Below, one piece after another: positions 1-6,203 of a DNA stretch of 15,153 nt. A program made the translations under genes and the position numbers. The DNA lies in contig CALXSA010000035.1 in assembly GCA_944390995.1 (NCBI GenBank), positions 1 to 15,153 on the forward strand, in the 5' to 3' direction. Within the stretch, counting starts at the first letter, position 1. The number at the start of each line of letters is the position of its first letter. This DNA is from an uncultured Clostridia bacterium. GTDB lineage: Bacteria > Bacillota_A > Clostridia > TANB77 > CAG-508. The notes beneath the pieces are model-generated. The model worked only from the letters and a program-made list of their open reading frames with translations. It did not search any database and was not told the DNA's origin.

Positions 1-165
1 ACCTCATCGATACGCTTATTAAGAGAAACTTCAACCTCATCGATACGCTTATTAAGAGAAACTTCAACCTCATCGATGCGCTTGTTAAGAGAAACTTCAA
101 CCTCGTCAATACGCTTGTTAAGAGAAACTTCAACTTTATCAATACGTTTGTTGAGAACATTAAAG
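1..165 (-). repeat. 33-bp in-frame tandem repeat
   Basis: Five consecutive 33-bp units lie at 1-33, 34-66, 67-99, 100-132 and 133-165. The first two are identical, the third differs from them at two positions, the fourth at three, and the fifth is clearly degenerate. A still more degenerate unit may follow at 166-198. Each unit encodes 11 residues of the coiled coil. Divergence increases toward the N-terminal end of the protein, so the newest copies lie toward, or past, the window edge. Confidence 0.9.
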
Positions 166-287
166 GCGTTATCAATTTTATCGTTGAGAGATTTAAAAGA
201 AACGTCTACTTTTGCACTTACATTGTCAACTTTAGAGTTCATCTCGTGTAGCATAGTCAGTATAGTTTGCGCAATGTCTTGCTCCAT
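1..287 (-). CDS. Coiled-coil protein of 11-residue repeats (partial, C-terminus beyond window)
   Basis: The minus strand is open from an ATG at 287 to the window edge, 95 codons with no stop. A strong GGAGGT Shine-Dalgarno lies 7 bases upstream of the ATG. The protein starts MEQDIAQTILTMLHEMNSKV and then settles into an 11-residue unit close to RIDEVEVSLNK, repeated at least four times almost perfectly after two or three degenerate units. Hydrophobic residues recur on a hendecad pattern, which predicts a long right-handed or straight coiled coil. There is no signal peptide or membrane segment in the visible part. The function is not recognisable; short coiled-coil proteins of this kind are common in Clostridia and in phages. 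A possible promoter on the same strand is TTGTAT (349-344) and TATACT (326-321), spacing 17. The total length is unknown because the window ends inside the repeat. Confidence 0.8.
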   Translation of the reverse strand, partial: MEQDIAQTILTMLHEMNSKVDNVSAKVDVSFKSLNDKIDNAFNVLNKRIDKVEVSLNKRIDEVEVSLNKRIDEVEVSLNKRIDEVEVSLNKRIDE

Positions 288-400
288 TGGTTTCACCTCC
301 ATTCTTTACTGAATAATAAAAGTATAACATATGGAAAAGAATTATACAATAATTCTTAATAAATAATTAATAAATTACCACTTTTTTCTTAATAATACTA

Positions 401-432
401 TGCTATACTAAGTAAGTAAAATGTGCTATAAT
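401..432 (+). promoter_or_regulatory. Tandem extended -10 elements upstream of the response regulator
   Basis: Two extended -10 sequences lie 23 bases apart: TGCTATACT at 401-409 and TGCTATAAT at 424-432. Neither has a good -35 hexamer at 17 bases, which fits extended -10 promoters. The second would place the transcript start about 30 bases before the response-regulator ATG at 470. Confidence 0.55.
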
Positions 433-469
433 ATTGCTTGTAGATTAAATTAGAAGGGAATGTAAATTT

Positions 470-1174
470 ATGTATAATATATTAGTTTGTGATGATGACA
501 AAGAAATAGTAAAAGCTATAGAAATTTATTTGAGCAGAGAAGGGTATAATGTTTTAAAGGCATACAATGGAATGGAAGCGCTAGAGGTACTAAAGAAAAA
601 TGACAACATACAACTTATTATTTTAGATATAATGATGCCAAAGTTAGATGGAATTGAAACAGCAAATATAATCAGGAAGGATAAATCAATTCCAATTATT
701 ATGCTTTCAGCCAAATCAGAAGATTATGACAAGATTTCTGGACTAAATAATGGAGCAGATGATTATGTAACAAAGCCATTTAATCCACTAGAGCTAATTG
801 CAAGAGTAAATTCACAAATAAGAAGATATACTAGCTTGGGCTCTATGGTTAAGAAGCAAGAAGATAGCAATATATATAAATCTGGAGACTTGGTTATAAA
901 TGATGCAACAAAGGTTGTAGAAGTAGATGGCAAAGAAGTTAAACTAACTCCAACAGAGTATAATATATTGAAATTCCTTACAAAAAACAAAGGAATAGTT
1001 TATTCTATAGAGCAAATTTATGAAAATGTTTGGGAAGAAGAAAGCTACGGAGCAGAAAATATTATAGCAGTACATATAAGGCACATAAGAGAGAAAATAG
1101 AAATAAACCCACGTGAACCTAAGTATTTGAAGGTGATTTGGGGGATTGGGTACAAGATTGAAAAGCTAGATTAG
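470..1174 (+). CDS. OmpR/VanR-family response regulator
   Basis: This is the transcription-factor half of a two-component system: the paired kinase phosphorylates it and it then binds promoter DNA. The receiver domain (residues 2-115) has the acidic pocket D8-D9-D10, phospho-acceptor D53 in LDIMMP, switch S80 and K102 in TKPF. A winged-helix DNA-binding domain of the OmpR/PhoB type fills about 132-234, with the typical LTPTEYNILKFL start and an IWGIGYKI end. At 234 residues it has normal family length. The ATG at 470 is preceded by AGAAGGGAA. The closest well-known relatives by eye are VanR-type regulators of cell-envelope stress and glycopeptide resistance, but no resistance or transporter gene lies next to it, so the target is unknown. 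It shares an operon direction with the kinase gene starting at 1326. Confidence 0.95.
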   Translation: MYNILVCDDDKEIVKAIEIYLSREGYNVLKAYNGMEALEVLKKNDNIQLIILDIMMPKLDGIETANIIRKDKSIPIIMLSAKSEDYDKISGLNNGADDYVTKPFNPLELIARVNSQIRRYTSLGSMVKKQEDSNIYKSGDLVINDATKVVEVDGKEVKLTPTEYNILKFLTKNKGIVYSIEQIYENVWEEESYGAENIIAVHIRHIREKIEINPREPKYLKVIWGIGYKIEKLD

Positions 1175-1316
1175 AGAGGTGATTGAAAAAGAATTATAAT
1201 CTTGGCTGTGTCAAATTTAATTTGAAACGCGGTTACATACAACACGTATGAGCCCTTGCCTTTTAAACAAAATTTTCCTTGCCAAAATTTAATTCTTTTC
1301 CAATCATTAGAAAGGA
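1170..1316. repeat. 125-bp inverted-repeat element with 11-bp flanking direct repeats (MITE-like)
   Basis: The gap between regulator and kinase holds 15-bp terminal inverted repeats, 1181-1195 and 1291-1305, matching at 14 of 15 positions. Directly outside them are 11-bp direct repeats, ATTAGAGAGGT (1170-1180) and ATTAGAAAGGA (1306-1316), matching at 9 of 11. Further pairing lies inside: TTGGC 1202-1206 with GCCAA 1281-1285, the palindrome TCAAATT-T-AATTTGA at 1211-1225, and CATAC/GTATG at 1236-1250. CCTTGCC occurs twice (1254-1260 and 1277-1283). There is no room for a transposase. The layout fits a small non-autonomous transposable element that duplicated part of the kinase gene's ribosome-binding region. 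A structured intercistronic RNA is the alternative. Confidence 0.55.
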
Positions 1317-1325
1317 GGGTTAATT

Positions 1326-3353
1326 ATGAACTCAGAAGAAAAAAGAACTTGTTGGCTTAGAGTTGCGAAAAATGTTTCATACGTAGTAGCTCCAATAGTT
1401 TTAGCTGTACTCATTTTTATGATTGTTTGCATGTCATATCCAATGGAAAGAGAGGCAATAAATAATAAGCAAAGCTTTTTTGAGACAGAGACTTTTGCAG
1501 AAGACTATTCGTACGAGGTGTTCGCAGGTCTAAGCACAGTAACATCTTGGCAGAAAAATAAGGACGATATACACCCATATAGTTATTATTTAAGAACTGA
1601 GCAAAAGGTAGAAGGCAATGAAAATGTAGAGACAATTTACTATTTTACAGACATATATGGTACTAATGTGCAATGGCTAATTATAGATAATAGTACTAAA
1701 GAAGCTTTTACAAATCTAAGCTATTCAATTAGCAATTCGATGCTAGATAATATTTTGTCTCAGATAACACAAAAGGGAATATATTGGAATTATGATGGAG
1801 AAAAGGTAGATACATCAATAGATAGACTAAACAATGTTAGTTATGTGGATAGCAGACTTCAAGAGGAAACCGAAAATGCAAATAATTATACAATTTATAG
1901 TTCATTGCTAGACACATTAGAATACACCGACCAAATCTATCAAGACCAACTATTTTATAATGTGCTTTTGAAAATTACACCTAATGCGGTATATGTTATA
2001 CCAGTGCTAGTACTAATATTAGTTGCACTAATACCAGTTTGTGTTGTAGGAATTGGAAGGAAAAAAGGAAGAAAAGAAATTGTACTAAACTGGTTTGACA
2101 AAATATTAATAGAACTTGCAGCACTTATTGCAATAATAATAGGCTGTATCGGAGCTATATTTATTGCGGTGGTTGGGAATACAACGACAACTGTGTCATT
2201 TATAGTAGGACTTTCTTCCGCACTTGTAGGAGCGATTATTATATATCTTGCATGCATACTATTTTTTGAAACAGTGGTAAAAAGGCTAAAAACTCACACT
2301 TTCTGGAAAACAACAATTGCATACTGGATATATGACAAACTAAAAGGCTTTATGGAAAACATGCAGGCAACCAAAAATTTCATAATATATTTTGCACTTT
2401 ATTTAATGGCAAATCTTTTGTCAATAGGAATAATGTTGGTACAATTTTTTGCAGGATTAGCGTTAGTATTATTTATAAACATATTTGTATATGATTATAT
2501 ATCAAAAAGGATAAAAAGCTATACTAGAATAAAAGCAGCCATAAATGACTTGTACAATGGAAAAACAGACTTACACTTAAATGAAAGAGAATTTTATGGA
2601 GAAGATAAGGAAATAGCAAAACACATAAATGATATAGCTGGTGGCTTATCAAATGCAATAGACGAAAGACTAAAAAGCGAAAGACTAAAAACAGAACTTA
2701 TAACAAATGTATCGCATGATATAAAAACACCACTAACCTCAATTATAAACTATATAGACTTATTGAAAAAGGAAAACATCGAGGGAGAAAAGGCAAATGA
2801 GTACCTAAACATTCTGGATAGCAAATCGCAGAGACTTAAAAAGCTTACAGAGGACTTGGTAGAAGCATCAAAAGCATCGTCAGGCTCTATAAAATTGAAC
2901 ATGGAAAAATTAAATGTAAATGAGCTTATAAAACAAGTATCAGGAGAATTTGAAGATAAATTTAAAGCACATAACTTGCAAGAAATAATCACTTTGCCAG
3001 AAAAAGAGGTATATGTAAAAGCAGACAGCAGATATATGTATAGAGTTTTAGAAAACATGTATTCAAACATATCAAAATACGCGATGGAAGGAACAAGAGT
3101 ATATGTAGATATAGCAGAAAAAAATAACAAGGTATCTATACAACTAAAAAACGTGTCAAACCAAAAATTGAACATCAGCGCAGATGAGCTAATGCAAAGG
3201 TTTGTGAGAGGAGAAGCATCGAGAAATACGGAGGGAAGCGGACTTGGCCTTTCTATTGCCAGAAGCCTAACAGAACTACAAAAAGGCCAATTCAACATTT
3301 ATCTCGATGGAGATTTATTCAAAGTTACAATTGAATTTGAAAAAGAGTTATAA
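1326..3353 (+). CDS. Membrane sensor histidine kinase of the two-component pair
   Basis: This 675-residue kinase senses an unknown signal and phosphorylates the adjacent response regulator. The ATG follows an excellent AAAGGAGGG site. A membrane segment at about 17-37 is followed by an external region of about 180 residues with no recognised fold. Further hydrophobic segments lie near 221-243, 262-284, 291-314 and 352-392 (long enough for two). A linker then leads to the dimerisation helix with phospho-acceptor H464 in NVSHDIKTPLTS. The ATP-binding domain has an N box ENMYSNISKYA (N577, N581), an F-box region LMQRFVRG and a G2 box GSGLGLSIA. The usual DxGxG G1 box is replaced by LKNVSNQKLNIS, a pattern I recall from active Firmicute kinases of this type. 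The extra membrane segments make it longer than VanS-like proteins. Confidence 0.93.
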   Translation: MNSEEKRTCWLRVAKNVSYVVAPIVLAVLIFMIVCMSYPMEREAINNKQSFFETETFAEDYSYEVFAGLSTVTSWQKNKDDIHPYSYYLRTEQKVEGNENVETIYYFTDIYGTNVQWLIIDNSTKEAFTNLSYSISNSMLDNILSQITQKGIYWNYDGEKVDTSIDRLNNVSYVDSRLQEETENANNYTIYSSLLDTLEYTDQIYQDQLFYNVLLKITPNAVYVIPVLVLILVALIPVCVVGIGRKKGRKEIVLNWFDKILIELAALIAIIIGCIGAIFIAVVGNTTTTVSFIVGLSSALVGAIIIYLACILFFETVVKRLKTHTFWKTTIAYWIYDKLKGFMENMQATKNFIIYFALYLMANLLSIGIMLVQFFAGLALVLFINIFVYDYISKRIKSYTRIKAAINDLYNGKTDLHLNEREFYGEDKEIAKHINDIAGGLSNAIDERLKSERLKTELITNVSHDIKTPLTSIINYIDLLKKENIEGEKANEYLNILDSKSQRLKKLTEDLVEASKASSGSIKLNMEKLNVNELIKQVSGEFEDKFKAHNLQEIITLPEKEVYVKADSRYMYRVLENMYSNISKYAMEGTRVYVDIAEKNNKVSIQLKNVSNQKLNISADELMQRFVRGEASRNTEGSGLGLSIARSLTELQKGQFNIYLDGDLFKVTIEFEKEL

Positions 3354-3421
3354 ATTTCGTTTTGGGGACAGGTCTCGCAGCGAAAAAAATTTCGTTTTGG
3401 GGACACATCTCACAGCAAAAA
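3352..3421. repeat. Two tandem 35-bp GGGGACA-type repeats
   Basis: Two directly adjacent 35-bp units, 3352-3386 and 3387-3421, differ at four positions. Each begins AAATTTCGTTTTGGGGACA and ends in a CAGC(G/A)AAAA tail. The first copy also carries TTTCG and CGAAA as short inverted ends. The array overlaps the last two bases of the kinase gene. From general knowledge, GGGGAC-containing short repeats are scattered in many Firmicute genomes and resemble REP/RAYT-type elements; no RAYT transposase gene is visible in this window. Confidence 0.75.
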
Positions 3422-3477
3422 ATGTATACACATCTGCAAACAATGACTTTTATTGCACAGAGAAAGCAACTAAAAAA

Positions 3478-3505
3478 TTAAGGGAGCGGCAAGCTCCCTT
3501 AATTT
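3478..3505. terminator. Bidirectional intrinsic terminator between kinase and Nudix genes
   Basis: TTAAGGGAGC (3478-3487) and GCTCCCTTAA (3493-3502) form a perfect 10-bp stem with loop GGCAA. On the minus strand the stem is followed by a TTTTTT run (complement of 3472-3477), which is a strong tail for the Nudix gene. On the plus strand the tail is only TTT, so termination of the kinase transcript is probably weaker. Confidence 0.85.
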
Positions 3506-3538
3506 ATGCGTAGCGAAACAAAGCTCACCGAACTAGAA

Positions 3539-4039
3539 CTAATGCAAATTCTTTAGTAAATTTAATAATTCGGGGATAACTTCAGCATGACTGTCCGAAA
3601 AAAGCCCATTTTCAACTAAAGTTTTAATTTCGGCAAGAGAGTGCCACTCCACGCGTTCTACTTCTTCCTTCTGCAAAGACAAGTCATTAATATTTATATC
3701 CTTTTTTAAATAGTAAATATCAAAGAAAAATTGCCTCTTATCACTCTTGCCAGAATAAAGCAGCTTTAAATCTTCTGGCATTACATCCAGACCTAGCTCC
3801 TCTTTTATTTCTCTTATCATTCCCTGCATGCTGGTCTCGCCAGTTTCCAAGTGACCACTTGTTGCTCCAAGCTTACCATCCTTTAAAGTACTTCTTTTCT
3901 GAATTAAAAAATTGCCTTCAGAATTCTGGATAAATGCGAGAACAACAGCAATGTACTTTTCGTCCGGTATTGGCTCGCCTCTAGCAATTGTTTCGCCTGT
4001 TAAATTTCTGTTTATATCATATAAATCTCGTATTTCCAA
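3539..4039 (-). CDS. Nudix hydrolase (Idi/YfcD-like), TTG start
   Basis: Nudix enzymes hydrolyse nucleoside diphosphates linked to other groups, using a Mg-binding helix. The full Nudix box, GX5EX7REUXEEXGU, is present as G62 to L84, with E68 and the R76-E77/E80-E81 cluster intact. The protein has 166 residues. Its N-terminal stretch RNLTGETIARGEPIPDEKYI and AFIQNSEGNFLIQKRS resemble the Nudix branch that includes isopentenyl-diphosphate isomerase and YfcD; the substrate cannot be told. The start is TTG at 4039: an in-frame TGA sits three codons upstream at 4048-4046, no ATG occurs before residue 71, and AGGAAGG/GGAAAG lies about 10 bases upstream. It is a single-gene transcript, convergent with the kinase gene. 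Confidence 0.92.
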   Translation of the reverse strand: MEIRDLYDINRNLTGETIARGEPIPDEKYIAVVLAFIQNSEGNFLIQKRSTLKDGKLGATSGHLETGETSMQGMIREIKEELGLDVMPEDLKLLYSGKSDKRQFFFDIYYLKKDININDLSLQKEEVERVEWHSLAEIKTLVENGLFSDSHAEVIPELLNLLKNLH

Positions 4040-4086
4040 ATTGTATCACTTTCCTTCCTGATAGTATGTCCATGTTTAATATATGT

Positions 4087-4115
4087 ATTATAGTATAAAA
4101 CTTTGGTTTTGAAAA
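4087..4115 (-). promoter_or_regulatory. Promoter of the Nudix gene
   Basis: On the minus strand TTTTCA (4115-4110) and TATAAT (4092-4087) are separated by 17 bases. The predicted start of transcription is about 40 bases upstream of the TTG start codon. Confidence 0.6.
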
Positions 4116-4153
4116 GGCAAAATAAAGGATATTTGCAGGAATGGCAGAAAACA

Positions 4154-4182
4154 TTGACATTTCCTTGATGTTAGAGTAAAAT
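4154..4182 (+). promoter_or_regulatory. Promoter of the yraN-led plus-strand group
   Basis: TTGACA (4154-4159) and TAAAAT (4177-4182) are 17 bases apart. This is divergent from the Nudix promoter and predicts an approximately 90-base leader ahead of the yraN ATG at 4278. Confidence 0.75.
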
Positions 4183-4277
4183 AAAACTGTTATTTCTAAT
4201 GGGCTTTATTCAAAGTTATATAATTCCACAGTAAAACAAAAAAAGTTTGTGTAAGAAAATTTTAGTTAGGAGCGAAT

Positions 4278-4631
4278 ATGTATTTAAGACATGAAATTGG
4301 AAAAATAGGAGAGGATCTGGCAACAAAGTACCTAGAGAATCTTGGGTATAGCATAATAGAAAGGAATTTTGTGGCAAAGCAGGGCGAGATAGATATTATT
4401 GCTAAAGATAAAAAAGAGATTGTGTTCATAGAAGTAAAAACTAGGACGAACAATTTATATGGGGAGCCAGTTGAGGCTGTAAATGAGCCAAAACAAAAGC
4501 ATTTGGTTAACACGGCAAGCTATTATTTATATTCAAGACATATGGAAAATGAGTTTGTGAGACTTGATGTGATTGAGGTATATTTGAAAGATAATACATA
4601 TAAAATAAACCACATAAAACAAATAATTTGA
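4278..4631 (+). CDS. yraN: YraN family (UPF0102) nuclease-like protein
   Basis: YraN proteins have a fold related to Holliday-junction resolvases and PD-(D/E)xK nucleases; their exact role is not settled. The 117-residue protein has the family signature: GKIGEDLATKYLENLGY at 8-24, then G36-E37-I38-D39 and IEVKTR with E52 and K54, the likely metal-binding set. The ATG at 4278 has AGGAG five bases upstream. In many bacteria yraN lies beside comM (yifB) and dprA, and both are within 5 kb here on the other strand, so the cluster seems to have been split and partly inverted. The stop codon TGA at 4629-4631 shows that TGA is an ordinary stop in this genome. Confidence 0.93.
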   Translation: MYLRHEIGKIGEDLATKYLENLGYSIIERNFVAKQGEIDIIAKDKKEIVFIEVKTRTNNLYGEPVEAVNEPKQKHLVNTASYYLYSRHMENEFVRLDVIEVYLKDNTYKINHIKQII

Positions 4632-4640
4632 CAAAAACTA

Positions 4641-4668
4641 TTGCTTGCGTATTGCCAATATTTATGAT
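4641..4668 (+). promoter_or_regulatory. Possible promoter ahead of the DUF4362 gene
   Basis: TTGCTT (4641-4646) and TATGAT (4663-4668) are spaced by 16 bases in the 59-base gap after yraN. This is a weaker match than the yraN promoter, so read-through from yraN is also possible. Confidence 0.35.
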
Positions 4669-4702
4669 AGTATAGGGGCAGTGGAAAGGAATGGTGGTCG
4701 AC

Positions 4703-5500
4703 ATGAAAGGTAGTGTGAAAATTGCATTAATTATAGTCGGAGTAATTGTAATTTTAGGACTTATTTTTGCAGCAGTATATTTTAATAAACTACAAACTCA
4801 AGATTATAAATTAAATGAAACAAATGAAGAAAATGCAAGTGAACAAATTTTAGAGGAATTACCTGAAGAATATCCTTTAACACAGGCGATAAAAGATGGT
4901 TGCTTGGTTATGGGAAATAGGGTTTACAACATGGATAGTCTAAATGAATTTGTAGAAAACACGAGGGCTGATAACCCAAATAGACAATCGGACTTTTTGA
5001 GAATAGTAATGTATACAATTGAGGGCGACCCTGTAATAACGGAATTGGAATATGAAAAAGATGTTGGATATACATTGAGGACAGATAATACAAGAGATGC
5101 ATATGGAGCTGATCCAAAGGTTACAGTTAGCTCTGATATTCCTTCAGACATTTACACAGTTGAGTTGCAGGAAGATGGCCAGGCAGTAAACATTGTGCTA
5201 CAACCCAAAGAAGGTGTGAGCTCAGAAAAATATGGACCAATTACTATAGACGGATATTCGAAAGAAGCAACTATTTATGGGACTGCACCAACATTTGAGG
5301 GAGAAGTGACAGAAGTGAATGATAAATCTATTGTTGTTAAGACAGATGACCAAAACTTAGGAGATGCAGTTAGTGTTGAGGTGGAAAACGCAGCAGATTA
5401 TAAAGTAGGAGATAGGGTAAAGGTAACTTATACTGGAACTGTGCTTGAAACATATCCGGCTCAAGTTTATGTGGTTGATGTAGAAAAGCATCAAGAATAA
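4703..5500 (+). CDS. Membrane-anchored protein with DUF4362 and DUF3221-like domains
   Basis: Counting from the ATG at 4703 the protein has 265 residues. Residues 6-26 form one hydrophobic segment, so it is probably a signal-anchored protein facing outward; there is no lipobox cysteine. Residues about 57-155 resemble DUF4362: KDGCLVMGNRVYNMDSLNEF, then RIVMYTIEGDPVITELEYE and DNTRDAYGA. Residues about 198-261 resemble the OB-like DUF3221/YobA domain: GEVTEVNDKSIVVKT and VGDRVKVTYTG...ETYPAQVYVVDVEK. Both families are of unknown function and are often extracytoplasmic in Firmicutes. An ATG at 4691 would add four residues, but AAAGGA then abuts it, whereas GGTGG sits five bases before 4703. The domain assignments rest on remembered family patterns, not on a search. 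Confidence 0.8.
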   Translation: MKGSVKIALIIVGVIVILGLIFAAVYFNKLQTQDYKLNETNEENASEQILEELPEEYPLTQAIKDGCLVMGNRVYNMDSLNEFVENTRADNPNRQSDFLRIVMYTIEGDPVITELEYEKDVGYTLRTDNTRDAYGADPKVTVSSDIPSDIYTVELQEDGQAVNIVLQPKEGVSSEKYGPITIDGYSKEATIYGTAPTFEGEVTEVNDKSIVVKTDDQNLGDAVSVEVENAADYKVGDRVKVTYTGTVLETYPAQVYVVDVEKHQE

Positions 5501-5561
5501 AAAGCATAGGGGTCATGCGTGATTGTTGTAAAATAAATTTATAAAAGAGGAGTGAGCTTAA

Positions 5562-6158
5562 ATGAATGTGATTGATAAATTAACACATGGAATGTATGTG
5601 CTAACTACTTTGGGAGCAGGATGTATGGTAGATGCTGTAAGTCAGGTGAGTGCGGGAGATGAGCCTTTAGTAAGCGTTTCTGTAAATAAAAGAAACTATA
5701 CTCATGAAAAACTTATGGAGAGTAAGGTTTTTACACTTTCAATATTAGGTATGGACTGTGACCCACAGATTATTGAAAATTTTGGTTTTCATTCGTCAAG
5801 AGATTATAATAAGTTTGAAAAGTTTGAGTTTGTAGATGTTGAAGGTATTAAAACTGTAAAAAACACAATTGGCTATTTGTATTGTGAAGTAGTGGACATG
5901 ATTGATGCTGAAACTCATACAATTTTCATTGGCAGAGTGAAAAAATCTGAATTGTTTCAAGATGCGCAGCCGATGTCCTATGGGTATTATAGAGAGCACA
6001 AAGATGAATTGCTAAAAAAAGTTGTTACACAACAAAATAAAACTGCATGGGTTTGCACAGTTTGTGGCTATGTGTATTATGGAGATGAGGTACCAGATGG
6101 GTTCAAGTGCCCACAATGTGGTGTCGGAAAAGAGTATTTTAGGTTAATGGAAAATTAA
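5562..6158 (+). CDS. Flavin reductase-rubredoxin fusion (high-molecular-weight rubredoxin type)
   Basis: This 198-residue fusion should pass electrons from NAD(P)H through flavin to an iron centre. Residues 1-150 match the flavin-reductase-like FMN-binding split barrel (HGMYVLTT, PLVSVSVNKRNYTHE, FTLSILG). The C-terminal domain at 161-198 is a rubredoxin-like iron site with C165-x2-C168 and C183-x2-C186. The short 14-residue spacing between the cysteine pairs is like the rubrerythrin tail rather than a full rubredoxin. Such fusions, for example Hrb of Moorella, are known as electron donors to flavodiiron proteins that remove oxygen or NO in anaerobes. No partner gene is visible here. AGAGGAG lies upstream of the ATG with 9-base spacing. 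The gene follows the DUF4362 gene by 61 bases with no clear terminator between them. Confidence 0.92.
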   Translation: MNVIDKLTHGMYVLTTLGAGCMVDAVSQVSAGDEPLVSVSVNKRNYTHEKLMESKVFTLSILGMDCDPQIIENFGFHSSRDYNKFEKFEFVDVEGIKTVKNTIGYLYCEVVDMIDAETHTIFIGRVKKSELFQDAQPMSYGYYREHKDELLKKVVTQQNKTAWVCTVCGYVYYGDEVPDGFKCPQCGVGKEYFRLMEN

Positions 6159-6189
6159 AGCATATCTGAATTTCAGGTATGCTTTTTGA
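6157..6189. terminator. Bidirectional terminator between the flavin reductase gene and dprA
   Basis: AAAGCATATCTGA (6157-6169) pairs with TCAGGTATGCTTT (6173-6185) over 13 positions, one as G-U, with loop ATT. On the plus strand the stem runs into TTTTTG. On the minus strand it is followed by AATTTTC. It separates two convergent genes whose stop codons are only about 45 bases apart and overlaps the flavin-reductase stop codon. Confidence 0.85.
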
Positions 6190-6203
6190 AAGATATGCTT
6201 TAA

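Noticed and set aside
76..312. Plus-strand open frame of 78 codons over the left-edge repeats
   Set aside because: It is the antisense reading of the 33-bp repeat. The minus-strand frame has a strong ribosome-binding site and a sensible hendecad pattern.
3307..3513. Plus-strand 68-codon frame overlapping the end of the kinase gene
   Set aside because: It overlaps the kinase in another frame, then runs through the GGGGACA repeats and the terminator stem, and shows no protein-like pattern.
4141..4179. Twelve-codon frame MAENIDISLMLE ahead of yraN
   Set aside because: It overlaps the -35 and -10 of the yraN promoter, so it would not be on that transcript. It has only a loose AAAGGAT site upstream.
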